Assembly: GCA_902809985.1 (NCBI GenBank) | Contig: CADDXC010000001.1 | Coordinates: 1,178,001-1,242,000, forward strand | Direction: 5' to 3' | Length of the DNA: 64,000 nucleotides | Origin: Clostridiaceae bacterium BL-3 | GTDB taxonomy: Bacteria; Bacillota; Clostridia; Clostridiales; Clostridiaceae | Shown here: positions 54,830 to 64,000 of the stretch, piece after piece | Layout: each line of letters starts with the position of its first letter | How positions within the stretch are numbered: the stretch's first letter is position 1 | Program-made: the position numbers and the translations under genes | The notes under the pieces: model-generated | The model's input: only the letters and a program-made list of their open reading frames with translations | The model's database searches: none | What the model was told of the DNA's origin: nothing

Positions 54830-55438
54830 TTAAAAATTGCTTTTTATCATATCTGCAAATTTTTTTACTATATAGGCTGTAAATCCCCAAATTACATATT
54901 CCCTATACTGGTAAAAGTATTCTGTTATTTTTCCACTTCTAAATTTATAGTTTTTCCCGTTTACCACAAGCTTGTATGGAAATTTCTTTCCAGGTTTTGA
55001 AACCACAGGCATTTCATAGACAAGAGGAGTATTTTCCATAAAGAATTCTAAAGGCACCTTGAAGATATGATCCACTTCACTTTTGCTTGGAATTATATTC
55101 TTCTTACTCACCTTGCATACAAAGGGATACATTATAAAATTATAGGGCGTTACAACATAATCCATTTGACCTATAACCTCTACATCTTCTCTTTTTAAAT
55201 TTAATTCTTCCATGGTCTCCCTCACAGCCGTATCCTGAGGAGTTTCACCTTTTTCCATTTTTCCTCCCGGGAAACATATATCCCCCGGCTGATGCTTTAA
55301 ATTTAAGGCCCTTACTTCAAAAATTATATCTAATCTTTTTTCTTCTTCACAAAGGGGAATTGCCACTGCGCTTTTACTAAAATCCCCCATAATTTTTCCT
55401 TTTCTACCTCTAAATATATGCTCAATTCTTTCTATCAA
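54830..55438 (-). CDS. Nudix hydrolase, CoA pyrophosphatase-like
   Basis: About 202 residues. The Nudix box GGKMEKGETPQDTAVRETMEELNL lies at about residues 75-100 and is preceded by LNLKHQPGDICFPGG, the UPF0035-type motif of CoA-diphosphatases (NudL/YeaB). TTG at 55438 is chosen because AGGAGG is just upstream; a longer in-frame start at 55483 lacks a site. It would cleave CoA or related dinucleotides. Confidence 0.88.
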   Translation of the reverse strand: MIERIEHIFRGRKGKIMGDFSKSAVAIPLCEEEKRLDIIFEVRALNLKHQPGDICFPGGKMEKGETPQDTAVRETMEELNLKREDVEVIGQMDYVVTPYNFIMYPFVCKVSKKNIIPSKSEVDHIFKVPLEFFMENTPLVYEMPVVSKPGKKFPYKLVVNGKNYKFRSGKITEYFYQYREYVIWGFTAYIVKKFADMIKSNF

Positions 55439-55556
55439 ATCAATACCTCCTAGAATACAATAGTTCTCAATTGTAAAATACACTTCTTAATGATATACTT
55501 TAAAATGTCATAATTAATTATATAATATGTTTTAGATAAAATATACATATCAAGTG

Positions 55557-55693
55557 ATTCTTAAGTTCAGATAGAGTTTGCTTATAAAGAATACTTACTC
55601 CATCTGAACTTTAGAAGAACTTATCCCGGCGCATAGCAGTGCTTATCGTGAGCTTTAAGAAGTTGAAGTATTAACACTGGTAGCGTTCGGATA
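55557..55693 (+). ncRNA. structured RNA element, copy B, in the leader of the dacF-like gene
   Basis: Begins with a hairpin (AAGTTCAGAT/ATCTGAACTT, 55563-55611), then TTATCC/GGATAA outer pairing, CAGTG/CACTG inner stem and an AGCTT/AAGTT hairpin, ending 27 bases before the TTG of the next gene. It aligns without gaps to copy A (11566-11685, minus strand) over the core, with paired changes in several stems. Both copies are 5' of a gene in the same orientation. Confidence 0.6.
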
Positions 55694-55720
55694 AATTTTG
55701 GACAAGTGGAGTGATGCACT

Positions 55721-56959
55721 TTGAAGCATAGAATAAACATACTATTATATCTCTTCATATTTATATTTTCTTTAAATTACAAAGTATCTGCTGCTGACTT
55801 AACTAAAAATCCAAAACCCGACATTTACGGAAAAGCGGCTATAACAATAGACATGCAAACAAATGAAATAATATATGAAAAAAACCCTGATATAAGAGTG
55901 TATCCAGCCAGTACTACAAAACTTCTCACAGCTATTCTGCTTGAAAAAAACAAAAAGCCAAAGGATATGCTGACCTATACTGAGGATGCCAAAAATCAAC
56001 CCACTTCTTCTTTAAATAAAGACATCCATCCTATTAAGGTAGGAGATTCAATGACTGCAAAGGATGTAATGAGCGGGCTTTTGATGCACTCAGCCAACGA
56101 TCTGGCCTATGTAATTGCAGAAAATATATCCAAAAATGCAAGTGATTTTTCCAAAAAAATGAATGAATATATAAAAAAACTTGATTTGAAAAACACCCAT
56201 TTTGTTACTCCAAATGGCCTGCATAATCCAGATCATTATTCTACGCCCTATGACATGAGCATAATTGCAAGAGAGGCCTTTAAAAGCTCCTGGATAAAAA
56301 ATACCATGGGAACTTACCAGACTACAGTAAAAACTTCCAGTGGACTTACTTTCCCCATTAAAAATACAAACAAGCTATTGGGAAAAGACGGCTGTATTGC
56401 AGGCAAGACCGGATACACAGTACCTGCTGGGAGGTGTCTTGTGGCTATATACAGCCGAAACGGAAGACAGATATTAGGAGTAGTAATGAACTCAATATAC
56501 GATCCTAAAGATACCTATGTATTCAATGATATGGAAAAAATAATAAACTGGAGTTATAATGAGCCAAGAAGTATTTTATATAAAAAGAATTCCATAATTG
56601 AAAAAGAGATTGTAAAATACAGACCTCTGTATTTTACAGGTCCCTATATAAATATAAAAGTTCCTATAAAAATCAAAGAAAATGTAACCTATTATGCTAA
56701 TGACCTCAATAAAAAGGAGCTAAAGAGGAACATAAATCTTTCAAATACCACTTCAAAAGCTTTAAAGGGTGAGGTCCCATTAGGTGATTTGACTATAAAA
56801 GAAAGAAATTTCTCTAAAAGTTATAAAATCTATTCTGATTTATCAAAACAGGAACTTTTCAAGAAAAGTATTCCCATTTACTTGAAAGCTTTACTGTTAT
56901 TTTTCATATGCTGTCTGGTAATAAAAATTATTCAAAAAAGAAATTCTATCATCAGATAG
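55721..56959 (+). CDS. D-alanyl-D-alanine carboxypeptidase (DacF/PBP5 type)
   Basis: The 412-residue serine peptidase has a signal peptide (about 1-24), active-site SxxK at Ser64-Lys67 (PASTTKLLTA), SxN at 124-126 (HSANDLAY) and KTG at 229-231 (AGKTGYTVPAG). A C-terminal beta domain and a membrane helix (LKALLLFFICCLVIKII) anchor it outside the membrane. It trims the fifth D-Ala from peptidoglycan. Start is TTG with GTGGAG upstream. Its leader contains structured element copy B. Confidence 0.92.
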   Translation: MKHRINILLYLFIFIFSLNYKVSAADLTKNPKPDIYGKAAITIDMQTNEIIYEKNPDIRVYPASTTKLLTAILLEKNKKPKDMLTYTEDAKNQPTSSLNKDIHPIKVGDSMTAKDVMSGLLMHSANDLAYVIAENISKNASDFSKKMNEYIKKLDLKNTHFVTPNGLHNPDHYSTPYDMSIIAREAFKSSWIKNTMGTYQTTVKTSSGLTFPIKNTNKLLGKDGCIAGKTGYTVPAGRCLVAIYSRNGRQILGVVMNSIYDPKDTYVFNDMEKIINWSYNEPRSILYKKNSIIEKEIVKYRPLYFTGPYINIKVPIKIKENVTYYANDLNKKELKRNINLSNTTSKALKGEVPLGDLTIKERNFSKSYKIYSDLSKQELFKKSIPIYLKALLLFFICCLVIKIIQKRNSIIR

Positions 56960-56986
56960 AATTCAGCAAACAAATTTTACGGCAAA

Positions 56987-57016
56987 GGGCAGCGGCTAAA
57001 TATATATCCGCTGCTC
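56987..57016. terminator. stem-loop between dacF-like and adh genes
   Basis: GGGCAGCGG and CCGCTGCTC form a GC-rich stem between two convergent genes, serving both as terminator. Confidence 0.7.
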
Positions 57017-57028
57017 TAAAACTGAATA

Positions 57029-58195
57029 TTAAAAATCTACTTTTTTCCCATCATATATATATTGGAAAAGTTTTTTCATTTCATCTTCGGTTACCTTTGC
57101 AGGATTAGCCCCAGTACAGGCATCTTCCATTGCATTGTGAGATATAAAATCAAGATTTTCCTTGAAATCACTCTCACTAATTCCGTAATCCTTCAATGTG
57201 AGAGGAATATTCATATTCCTGTTCATATTTCGAATCATTGCCGTTAATGAATCTATCAGTTCATTGTCATTTTCTCCTTTAAGTTTAAGAACTCTAGCTA
57301 TATCTGCATATCTCTCTGGACAAGCACCCTTATTAAAATCTATTACATAGGGTAAAAATATAGCATTGGCACACCCATGTGGTATATGAAAAACTGCACC
57401 GGTTTTATGCGCCATACTGTGTGTTATTCCCAGAAGTGCATTTGAAAATGCCATTCCTGCCAGACATTGAGCTATGTGCATATGCCCTCTTGCTTCCATA
57501 TTTCCTTTATAGGATTTCAATAAGTATTTGTTAATCATCTCTATAGCATGAAGTGCAAGCGGATCTGAAAAATCAGAATGCAAGCTTGCTACATAAGCTT
57601 CTATTGCATGGGTCAATGCATCCATTCCAGTATATGCCGTAAGTTTTTTAGGCATGGTCTCCGCAAGTTCGGGATCAATTATTGCCACATCCGGGGTTAA
57701 ATTGAAATCAGCCATAGGGTATTTTATTTTGGTCTTATAATCTGTTATAACTGAAAATGAAGTTACTTCAGTTGCTGTTCCGCTGGTAGATGGTATGGCT
57801 ACAAATTTTGCTTTTTGCCTTAATTTAGGAATTCCGAAAGGAACCACTGCTTCTTCAAAGGTAAAATCAGGGTATTCATAAAATATCCACATGGCTTTAG
57901 CAGCATCAATAGGTGATCCTCCACCTACTGCTATTATGCAATCCGGTTTATATTCACTCATGATCCTGGCACCCTTCATGACAGTATCAACGGATGGATC
58001 CGGTTCTACTCCTTCAATAAGCTTAACCTGTATATTTGCTTCCTTTAAATAAGATTCTATCCTGCCTAAAAAACCAAATCTTTTCATAGATCCCCCGCCT
58101 ACAACCACTACAGCTTTTTTAGCATCTAAATCCTTTAAATGCTCTAATGAATTTTTGCCAAAATAAATATCCCTTGGCAGCGTAAATCTTTCCAT
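57029..58195 (-). CDS. iron-containing alcohol dehydrogenase
   Basis: The 388-residue group III dehydrogenase has VVVVGGGSMKRFG and AVGGGSPIDAAKAMW (NAD(P)-binding), PSTSGTATEVTSF, and metal-ligand segments GMDALTHAIEAY and SMAHKTGAVFHIPHGCANAIFLP. Such clostridial enzymes reduce butyraldehyde or acetaldehyde, or oxidise alcohols, with NAD(P)H. No neighbouring pathway genes fix the substrate. GGAGG precedes the ATG. Confidence 0.93.
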   Translation of the reverse strand: MERFTLPRDIYFGKNSLEHLKDLDAKKAVVVVGGGSMKRFGFLGRIESYLKEANIQVKLIEGVEPDPSVDTVMKGARIMSEYKPDCIIAVGGGSPIDAAKAMWIFYEYPDFTFEEAVVPFGIPKLRQKAKFVAIPSTSGTATEVTSFSVITDYKTKIKYPMADFNLTPDVAIIDPELAETMPKKLTAYTGMDALTHAIEAYVASLHSDFSDPLALHAIEMINKYLLKSYKGNMEARGHMHIAQCLAGMAFSNALLGITHSMAHKTGAVFHIPHGCANAIFLPYVIDFNKGACPERYADIARVLKLKGENDNELIDSLTAMIRNMNRNMNIPLTLKDYGISESDFKENLDFISHNAMEDACTGANPAKVTEDEMKKLFQYIYDGKKVDF

Positions 58196-58386
58196 AATTT
58201 TAATTCCTCCAATTTATTAATACTATATGTTTTAAAAAACAATACATACAGTGTATCATACAGCAATATATATGCCAAAAATTAACACCCGGTTTTTCTG
58301 TACATTCCTACCCCTTTAAATTTTGTGTTCATTTTTCTATCATATTACGTCTTAAACGGCGTCTTTTTTTTGAACAGTGTTCGATT

Positions 58387-58926
58387 TTATATCACTTTTA
58401 CATCATTTTCCAATCTACTTCCCCTATAAATAGCCGTAAGTCCTGTACGTACAATTTCCTTAATTCCATATGACTTCATAATATCAATAAAAGCAGATAT
58501 CTTTTTTTCATCACCAGTTGTTTCAATTGTAAGGCTTTTTTCATCCATATCCACTACGTTACTTCGAAAAGCATTTACAATTTCCATAACAATTAATTTA
58601 CTGTTTGAATCCACAGATACCTTCACCAGACACAATTCCCTGTAAACAGCTTGGGTATCCGTCAGATCTATTACTTTTATAACTTCAATCAATTTGTTTA
58701 ATTGCTTGCTTATCTGTTCAAATATATGATCATTCCCCAATGAGACAATAGTCATCCTTGATATTTTAGGGTCTCCTGTAACCCCTACAGTAAGGCTGTG
58801 TATGTTGTACCCTCTTCTGCTGAAGAGTCCAGCTATTTTACTCAAGACCCCAGAATGATTTTCCACTAATACTGACAGTACATATCTTTTTATGCTGCTC
58901 AACTCCCTTCTAAAATGTACTTTCAC
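58387..58926 (-). CDS. ilvN: acetolactate synthase regulatory (small) subunit
   Basis: About 179 residues: an ACT domain (YVLSVLVENHSGVLSKIAGLFSRRGYNIHSLTVG) and a second ACT-like half (LCLVKVSVDSNSKLIVMEIV...), as in IlvN/IlvH, which confer valine feedback inhibition on IlvB. The start is uncertain: GTG 58926 lies inside the ilvB end and has no ribosome site, whereas AGAAGGGAG sits about nine codons in. The overlap of about 17 bases indicates coupling to ilvB. Confidence 0.9.
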   Translation of the reverse strand: MKVHFRRELSSIKRYVLSVLVENHSGVLSKIAGLFSRRGYNIHSLTVGVTGDPKISRMTIVSLGNDHIFEQISKQLNKLIEVIKVIDLTDTQAVYRELCLVKVSVDSNSKLIVMEIVNAFRSNVVDMDEKSLTIETTGDEKKISAFIDIMKSYGIKEIVRTGLTAIYRGSRLENDVKVI

Positions 58927-60523
58927 CTGGATCCACCATACATTCTATTAAAAAAGCCCTGTCTGAATGCAATGCTTCCCGAAAAGCTTCTTTAAATTCA
59001 TCATCATTTCTTACTCTTTTCGCTGGCAATCCATAGGATTCCACCAGTTTAATAAAATCCGGGTTGTATTTAAAATTAACTTCAAACTCTTTAAGGCAGT
59101 TATTCCTTTGAATTTCCCTAACCAATCCAAGCCCTGAATTATTGAAAAGCACTATAATTATATTTATCTTTCTTTCCAAAATAGTACCAAGCTCAAACAT
59201 ACTCATCTGGAAACCACCATCACCAACAAAGGCTACCACTTCTTTATTAGGGCATCCTATTTTTGCCCCAATAGCCGACGGGATAGAGTAGCCCATGGTG
59301 CCAAGGCCTCCAGAAGTGAGAAATTTTCTTTTGCCTATAATTTTAAAATTACGTGCACACCAAATTTGATTCTGTCCTACATCTGCAGTTAAAATTGCAT
59401 CCTTTTCCAATACTTGAGATACATTGTCAAGAACATATCTGGGATTTACCTTCTCCGTGCCCCTCCTTTGGGACTGCATACTTTTTTCCCATCCTCTTAT
59501 TTTGCACATCCACTGTGTTGTATCTAAAGGGCATATTCTTTCAGATAATTTCTCTAAAATATTTTTTATATCTCCTACTACTGGAATGTTTACATTTAAA
59601 TTTTTACCTATTTCAGCAGGATCAATATCTATATGAATTATATCTGCTTTTTTTGCAAATTGACTTATGCCGCAAGTCGTTCTATCTGAGGCTCTAGTTC
59701 CAATGAGTATTAAAACATCTGCATTATCTACGGCCCTATTGGCATAATCAAAACCATGGGTTCCTATCATACCTATATAGTAATCACTTTCCTCATTCAT
59801 CGCGCCCTTTCCCATTAGTGTATGAACAACAGGTATATGGGATTTTTCTATAAATTCTCTCAATTGCCTTTCACCTTCAGAAAGAATAACACCTCCACCC
59901 ACACATATGAGAGGGCTTTTACTGATTTTAATTCTACTCACTATTTTTTTTATCTGTCCAGGATGTCCTTCTATAGTTGGTTTGTACCCCCTTATATTCA
60001 CGGTTTTTGGATATTGAAAATCATCAATATCTTCATCCATTATGTCTACAGGTATGTCTATAAGTACCGGACCATTTCTTCCGGTTTGAGCTATATAAAA
60101 TGACTCTTTTATAATTTTAGGTATATACTCCGACTTTTTCACAAGAAAATTATATTTTGTAAAGGACTCAGTAGCCCCTGTAATATCCAATTCCTGAAAA
60201 ACATCCCTCCCAATCAATGTAGATTTTACCTGTCCTGTAATAATAACCATTGGAATCGAATCCATGTAAGCAGCAGCAATGCCTGTAATAATATTTGAAG
60301 CACCTGGCCCTGACGTTACAATACAAACTCCGATTTTTCCGGTAGCCCTGGCATATCCACTGGCTGCATGACCTGCCGCCTGCTCCTGCCTTACAAGTAC
60401 ATGTTCAATATCTGATTTTCTCAAAGCCTCATACATGGGAATAACCGTAGCACCTGGATACCCAAATACCACCTTCACATTTTCTTTTTTTAAACATTGG
60501 ATGATTGCTTCAGCAACTTTCAT
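58910..60523 (-). CDS. ilvB: acetolactate synthase catalytic subunit
   Basis: About 537 residues from ATG 60523, which has GAGGAG upstream; upstream in-frame starts have none. It is a thiamin-diphosphate enzyme: VVFGYPGATVIPMYEAL with ThDP glutamate in VRQEQAAGHAASGYAR, GPGASNIITGIAAAYMDSIPMV, and the ThDP-Mg motif GDGGFQMSMFELGTILERKINIIIVLFNN. It makes acetolactate or acetohydroxybutyrate for Val, Leu and Ile. Confidence 0.95.
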   Translation of the reverse strand: MKVAEAIIQCLKKENVKVVFGYPGATVIPMYEALRKSDIEHVLVRQEQAAGHAASGYARATGKIGVCIVTSGPGASNIITGIAAAYMDSIPMVIITGQVKSTLIGRDVFQELDITGATESFTKYNFLVKKSEYIPKIIKESFYIAQTGRNGPVLIDIPVDIMDEDIDDFQYPKTVNIRGYKPTIEGHPGQIKKIVSRIKISKSPLICVGGGVILSEGERQLREFIEKSHIPVVHTLMGKGAMNEESDYYIGMIGTHGFDYANRAVDNADVLILIGTRASDRTTCGISQFAKKADIIHIDIDPAEIGKNLNVNIPVVGDIKNILEKLSERICPLDTTQWMCKIRGWEKSMQSQRRGTEKVNPRYVLDNVSQVLEKDAILTADVGQNQIWCARNFKIIGKRKFLTSGGLGTMGYSIPSAIGAKIGCPNKEVVAFVGDGGFQMSMFELGTILERKINIIIVLFNNSGLGLVREIQRNNCLKEFEVNFKYNPDFIKLVESYGLPAKRVRNDDEFKEAFREALHSDRAFLIECMVDPGESTF

Positions 60524-60584
60524 ATCTATATCTCCTCGTATATTTTCTGTTTTCTTCCCTTTATAAGAAAGTTCAATATATTTT

Positions 60585-60624
60585 TTATGCACAATAAGTA
60601 AAAATATTTGCCTATTGTGCATAA
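60585..60624. repeat. long inverted repeat upstream of ilvB
   Basis: TTATGCACAATAAG (60585-60598) and CCTATTGTGCATAA (60611-60624) form a 14-base near-perfect palindromic pair in the gap between the BASS transporter stop and ilvB. No T-run follows on the minus strand, so it is more likely an operator or an mRNA-processing stem than a terminator. Confidence 0.55.
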
Positions 60625-60639
60625 CCAAAATTGCAGAAC

Positions 60640-61572
60640 CTATTTATCCACTTTTTTGAATTTACTGGCCCAGTAACTCGCCAGAGTGGGACCTGAAATA
60701 TTGTGCCATACACTGAATATTGCCGCCGGTATGGCTGACACAGGAGAAAAAAAGTTCATGGCAAGTGAAACACCTAAAGCCGAATTCTGCATTCCAACCT
60801 CGAATGAAACTGCCTTTCTTTTTGCATAATCCATTTTCATTGCCTTGGCAGCCAGATATCCAAACAAGAAACCAAACAAGTTGTGAAGTACAACAGCTCC
60901 TATGGCAATTGCAGCAGTAGTAATAAGCTTTTTGGAATTTGCTCCTACAACTCCGCCAACTATTAAAACTATGGCTATCACCGAGACAATAGGTAATACA
61001 TTTACCACTCTGGAAGCCGTTTTGCCTGCAACCTTATTGAAGACAACTCCAAGAACAATAGGCAGTATCACTATTTTGGAAATATCAACAAACAGTGCCG
61101 CAGCAGGTATGTCAACCCATTTTCCTGCCAATAACAATATAAGAGCCGGTGTAAAAATAGGAGCTAAAATTGTGGATATGGAACTTATACACACCGAAAG
61201 TGCCAAATCACCTTTTGCTATAAAACACATTACATTGGATGCAGTACCGCTTGGGCAGCACCCTACAAGTATTACACCAATTGCAATATCCTTTGGTAAT
61301 TTTAAAAATACACACAATGCATAAGCTACAGCCGGCATTATAATGTAGTGTGCTATGATACCCACCAGTACATCCTTGGGTCTTGTGAAAACTTCTTTAA
61401 AATCTTCTTTCTTTAGAGTCATTCCCATTCCAAACATTATGATTCCAAGCAAGAGTGACACTCTGGGGACCACCCATAAAAATGTATTAGGCCTCATCAA
61501 AGCTATTATGGCAATTATTATAACTAAAAGTGCAAAATATTTATTGCAAATGGTACTTATTTTTTTAATCAA
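60640..61572 (-). CDS. bile acid:sodium symporter (BASS) family transporter
   Basis: The 310-residue protein has about nine to ten hydrophobic helices and BASS motifs: LGIIMFGMGMTLKKEDF, VGCCPSGTASNVMCFIAKGD and FEVGMQNSALGVSLAM. Known members carry organic anions with Na+, including 2-keto acids such as pyruvate or ketopantoate. TTG start with GGAG upstream. It is inserted between ilvD and ilvB, so a keto acid of branched-chain or pantothenate metabolism is a reasonable, unproven substrate. Confidence 0.9.
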   Translation of the reverse strand: MIKKISTICNKYFALLVIIIAIIALMRPNTFLWVVPRVSLLLGIIMFGMGMTLKKEDFKEVFTRPKDVLVGIIAHYIIMPAVAYALCVFLKLPKDIAIGVILVGCCPSGTASNVMCFIAKGDLALSVCISSISTILAPIFTPALILLLAGKWVDIPAAALFVDISKIVILPIVLGVVFNKVAGKTASRVVNVLPIVSVIAIVLIVGGVVGANSKKLITTAAIAIGAVVLHNLFGFLFGYLAAKAMKMDYAKRKAVSFEVGMQNSALGVSLAMNFFSPVSAIPAAIFSVWHNISGPTLASYWASKFKKVDK

Positions 61573-61592
61573 CTAATTTTCTCCTTCCACGT

Positions 61593-63251
61593 CTATTTGA
61601 GTATCGCCCCGGTATTAGCAGAAGTTACTAACTTTGCATATCTGGACAAATATCCTGTTTTTATTTTGGGCTCAGGTTTTACATACTTCTTCTTTCTCTT
61701 CTCAATTTCTGCAGAATTTACTTTCAATTCTATCTTTTTGTTTGTGATATCTATAAATATGGTGTCCCCTTCTTCTACAAGACCTATCAGTCCGCCTTCC
61801 ATGGCCTCTGGAGATATATGTCCGATAGATGCTCCTCTTGTGGCTCCTGAAAATCTTCCATCTGTTATAAGAGCCACATCCTTGTCAAGTCCCATGCCTG
61901 CTATTGCAGAAGTAGGTGAAAGCATTTCCCTCATTCCAGGCCCTCCTTTAGGTCCCTCATACCTTATTACAATTACATCCCCTCTGTTTATTTCATTTCC
62001 GAAAATGGCCTTTACCGCCTCCTCTTCTGAATTGTATACTCTTGCAGGTCCTTCATGTACCAGCATCTCCGGTGCTACTGCAGATTTTTTAACTACTGCC
62101 CCATCAGGTGCAAGATTTCCCCTTAATATTGCTATTCCACCTTCACTGCTGTAAGGCTCATTTATATGTTTTATGACCTCATAATCAAGTACCCTATAAT
62201 TTCTTATATTTTCACCTACGGTTTTTCCCGTGATAGTCAATGCATCTTCATTTATCAGATCTTTTTTTGAAAGTTCATTCATAATGGCTTCTATTCCGCC
62301 TGCCATATGCAGATCCTCCATATGATGCTTCCCGCTTGGACTTAATTTTGTGAGACAGGGAGTTTTTTTACTTATTTCATGGAACAAATCCAAATCAAGT
62401 GTAATACCTGCTTCATGTGCAATTGCCGGAAGATGAAGAACCGTATTGGTTGAACCTGCCATAGCCATATCCACAGTTATGGCATTCTTAAATGCGCTTA
62501 AAGTCATTATGTCTCTTGGCTTTCTGTCATTCTTCACGCAATCCATAACGTACATACCTGCATATTTTGCCAGCTGATTTCTCTCCCCGGTCTGGGCAAG
62601 TGCAGTTCCATTCATAGGAAGCCCCATTCCAAGAACTTCGGTAAGACAATTCATGCTGTTTGCCGTAAATAGTCCGGAACAGCATCCGCACCCTGGACAT
62701 GATCTTTTAACCTCTTCCTCCAGCTGCTCTTCTGTTATTTTACCGTCACTGCAGGCCCCTACCTGCTCTATACATGTACTGAAATCCAGTGTTCTGTCAT
62801 TCAATCTGCCTGCTCTCATAGGTCCTCCGCTTACCACAACAGCCGGTATATTGAGTCTTGCAGCTGCCATCAGCATTCCAGGGACTATCTTGTCACAATT
62901 TGGTATTAAAACAAGTCCGTCAAATTCGTGAGCCAGTGCCATTGCTTCGATTGAATCCGCTATAAGTTCTCTTGACGGAAGTGAATACTTCATACCTATA
63001 TGTCCCATGGCTATTCCATCGCAAACTGCAATTGCAGGAAATTCCATAGATGTTCCACCGGCCATGGCCACCCCCAGCTTAGCTGCTCTCGCTATTTCAT
63101 CCAGGTGCATATGTCCTGCAACAACTTCGTTTTGTGAATTTACTATTCCAATTAAAGGCTTTTCAATTTCCTCCTTTGTAAATCCCATTCCATACATAAG
63201 TGCCCTAGCCGGTGCACCTTTGATTCCCTTTTTTGCTAAATCGCTTCTCAT
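61593..63251 (-). CDS. ilvD: dihydroxy-acid dehydratase
   Basis: The 552-residue Fe-S enzyme dehydrates dihydroxy acids to 2-keto acids in Val/Ile synthesis. Visible: [19 protein letters not shown] (first cluster Cys), [18 protein letters not shown] (second Cys block), [12 protein letters not shown] and [28 protein letters not shown] precedes the ATG. It lies between ilvC and the BASS transporter on the same strand. Confidence 0.96.
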   Translation of the reverse strand: MRSDLAKKGIKGAPARALMYGMGFTKEEIEKPLIGIVNSQNEVVAGHMHLDEIARAAKLGVAMAGGTSMEFPAIAVCDGIAMGHIGMKYSLPSRELIADSIEAMALAHEFDGLVLIPNCDKIVPGMLMAAARLNIPAVVVSGGPMRAGRLNDRTLDFSTCIEQVGACSDGKITEEQLEEEVKRSCPGCGCCSGLFTANSMNCLTEVLGMGLPMNGTALAQTGERNQLAKYAGMYVMDCVKNDRKPRDIMTLSAFKNAITVDMAMAGSTNTVLHLPAIAHEAGITLDLDLFHEISKKTPCLTKLSPSGKHHMEDLHMAGGIEAIMNELSKKDLINEDALTITGKTVGENIRNYRVLDYEVIKHINEPYSSEGGIAILRGNLAPDGAVVKKSAVAPEMLVHEGPARVYNSEEEAVKAIFGNEINRGDVIVIRYEGPKGGPGMREMLSPTSAIAGMGLDKDVALITDGRFSGATRGASIGHISPEAMEGGLIGLVEEGDTIFIDITNKKIELKVNSAEIEKRKKKYVKPEPKIKTGYLSRYAKLVTSANTGAILK

Positions 63252-63325
63252 TTTGAAAATTCCTCCTCAAACTCATATTACCGAACTATCTCCTATATTA
63301 AAATCCACTATATTATATAAACAGT

Positions 63326-63412
63326 TTGGGCCTGCAGGTTCTCACCTCTGTCCCGCTCTCTGTAAAGCCTTATACTGCTTATTTCTTACCTCACGTACCT
63401 ATATTATTTAAA
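63326..63412 (-). promoter_or_regulatory. T-box stem I-like fragment between ilvC and ilvD
   Basis: On the minus strand the sequence AAGCAGTATAAGGCTTT then ACAGAGAGCGGGACAGAGG and TGAGAACCTGCAGGCCC resembles the stem I landmarks (AGAGAG bulge, GGTGAGAA loop) of T-box leaders that sense uncharged tRNA. The T-box core (GGTGGTACCGCG type) and a terminator are not visible before ilvD, so it is a degenerate or reduced form, or a look-alike. Confidence 0.4.
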
Positions 63413-63435
63413 AGCCCCTTTTTATTTATACGAAA

Positions 63436-63492
63436 GCTGACATCTGTCAAAGCTCCCCAGCTTCTCCAAAATAGAGAATAGACAGTGACAGC
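63436..63492 (-). other. extended imperfect hairpin downstream of ilvC
   Basis: GCTGACATCTGTC (63436-63448) and GACAGTGACAGC (63481-63492) are imperfect inverted arms with a further small stem inside. It follows the ilvC stop by about 25 bases and may act as a processing or attenuation stem. No T-run follows. Confidence 0.4.
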
Positions 63493-63517
63493 CCCCAAAT
63501 ACCATATTTACATCAAA

Positions 63518-64000
<483 letters not shown>

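Overview
The window is low-GC, AT-rich DNA with strong Shine-Dalgarno sites, frequent TTG/GTG starts, a Spo0E-type sporulation phosphatase gene, a ThiC/ThiH-type thiamin operon behind two TPP riboswitches, and an iron-containing alcohol dehydrogenase. This fits a Firmicute of the genus Clostridium, probably a solventogenic or acetogenic species. I see no rRNA, tRNA, CRISPR array, transposase or phage structural gene.

Layout. 1-11.5 kb: the 5' part of an ECF sigma gene, a membrane MutS-like ATPase, a TetR/radical SAM pair, an orphan Dam-type methylase, a VOC protein, an M50 protease, a two-component system with a decayed partial tandem copy, a glycosyltransferase gene broken by one in-frame TGA, and a cyclophilin behind a structured leader. 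11.7-16.7 kb: small membrane proteins, two linked genes of unknown function, a phosphodiesterase, a truncated dipeptidase and an XRE-cupin regulator. 16.9-22.6 kb: a six-gene minus-strand operon (NCS1 permease, Asp/Glu/hydantoin racemase, nitroreductase, small protein, DUF917, hydantoinase A-like) that looks like uptake and breakdown of a hydantoin- or nucleobase-like compound. 23-27.3 kb: a HAD-Nudix fusion, two small plus-strand genes and an ECF sigma factor fused in frame to its anti-sigma-like partner.

27.4-41.5 kb is the main accessory region: a BREX-type phage-defence operon (brxB, brxC, pglX, pglZ, second pglX). It lacks recognisable brxA and brxL. Its two pglX genes are nearly identical at both ends but carry unrelated central target-recognition segments.

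41.8-64 kb: a secreted G1-type peptidase; the thiamin operon thiC-thiS-thiG-thiH-thiE; a MarR-GNAT fusion with a palindromic operator; Spo0E and XRE small genes; a methyltransferase; a UvrD-type helicase; nicotinate phosphoribosyltransferase; a Nudix hydrolase; a DacF-type carboxypeptidase behind the second copy of the structured leader; an alcohol dehydrogenase; and a branched-chain amino-acid cluster (ilvC-ilvD-BASS transporter-ilvB-ilvN) that runs off the right edge.

The most notable items are the reduced BREX locus with a spare specificity subunit, the pair of covarying structured RNAs 5' of ppi and dacF, and the sigma/anti-sigma fusion. Family assignments rest on motifs read by eye; no database search was run.
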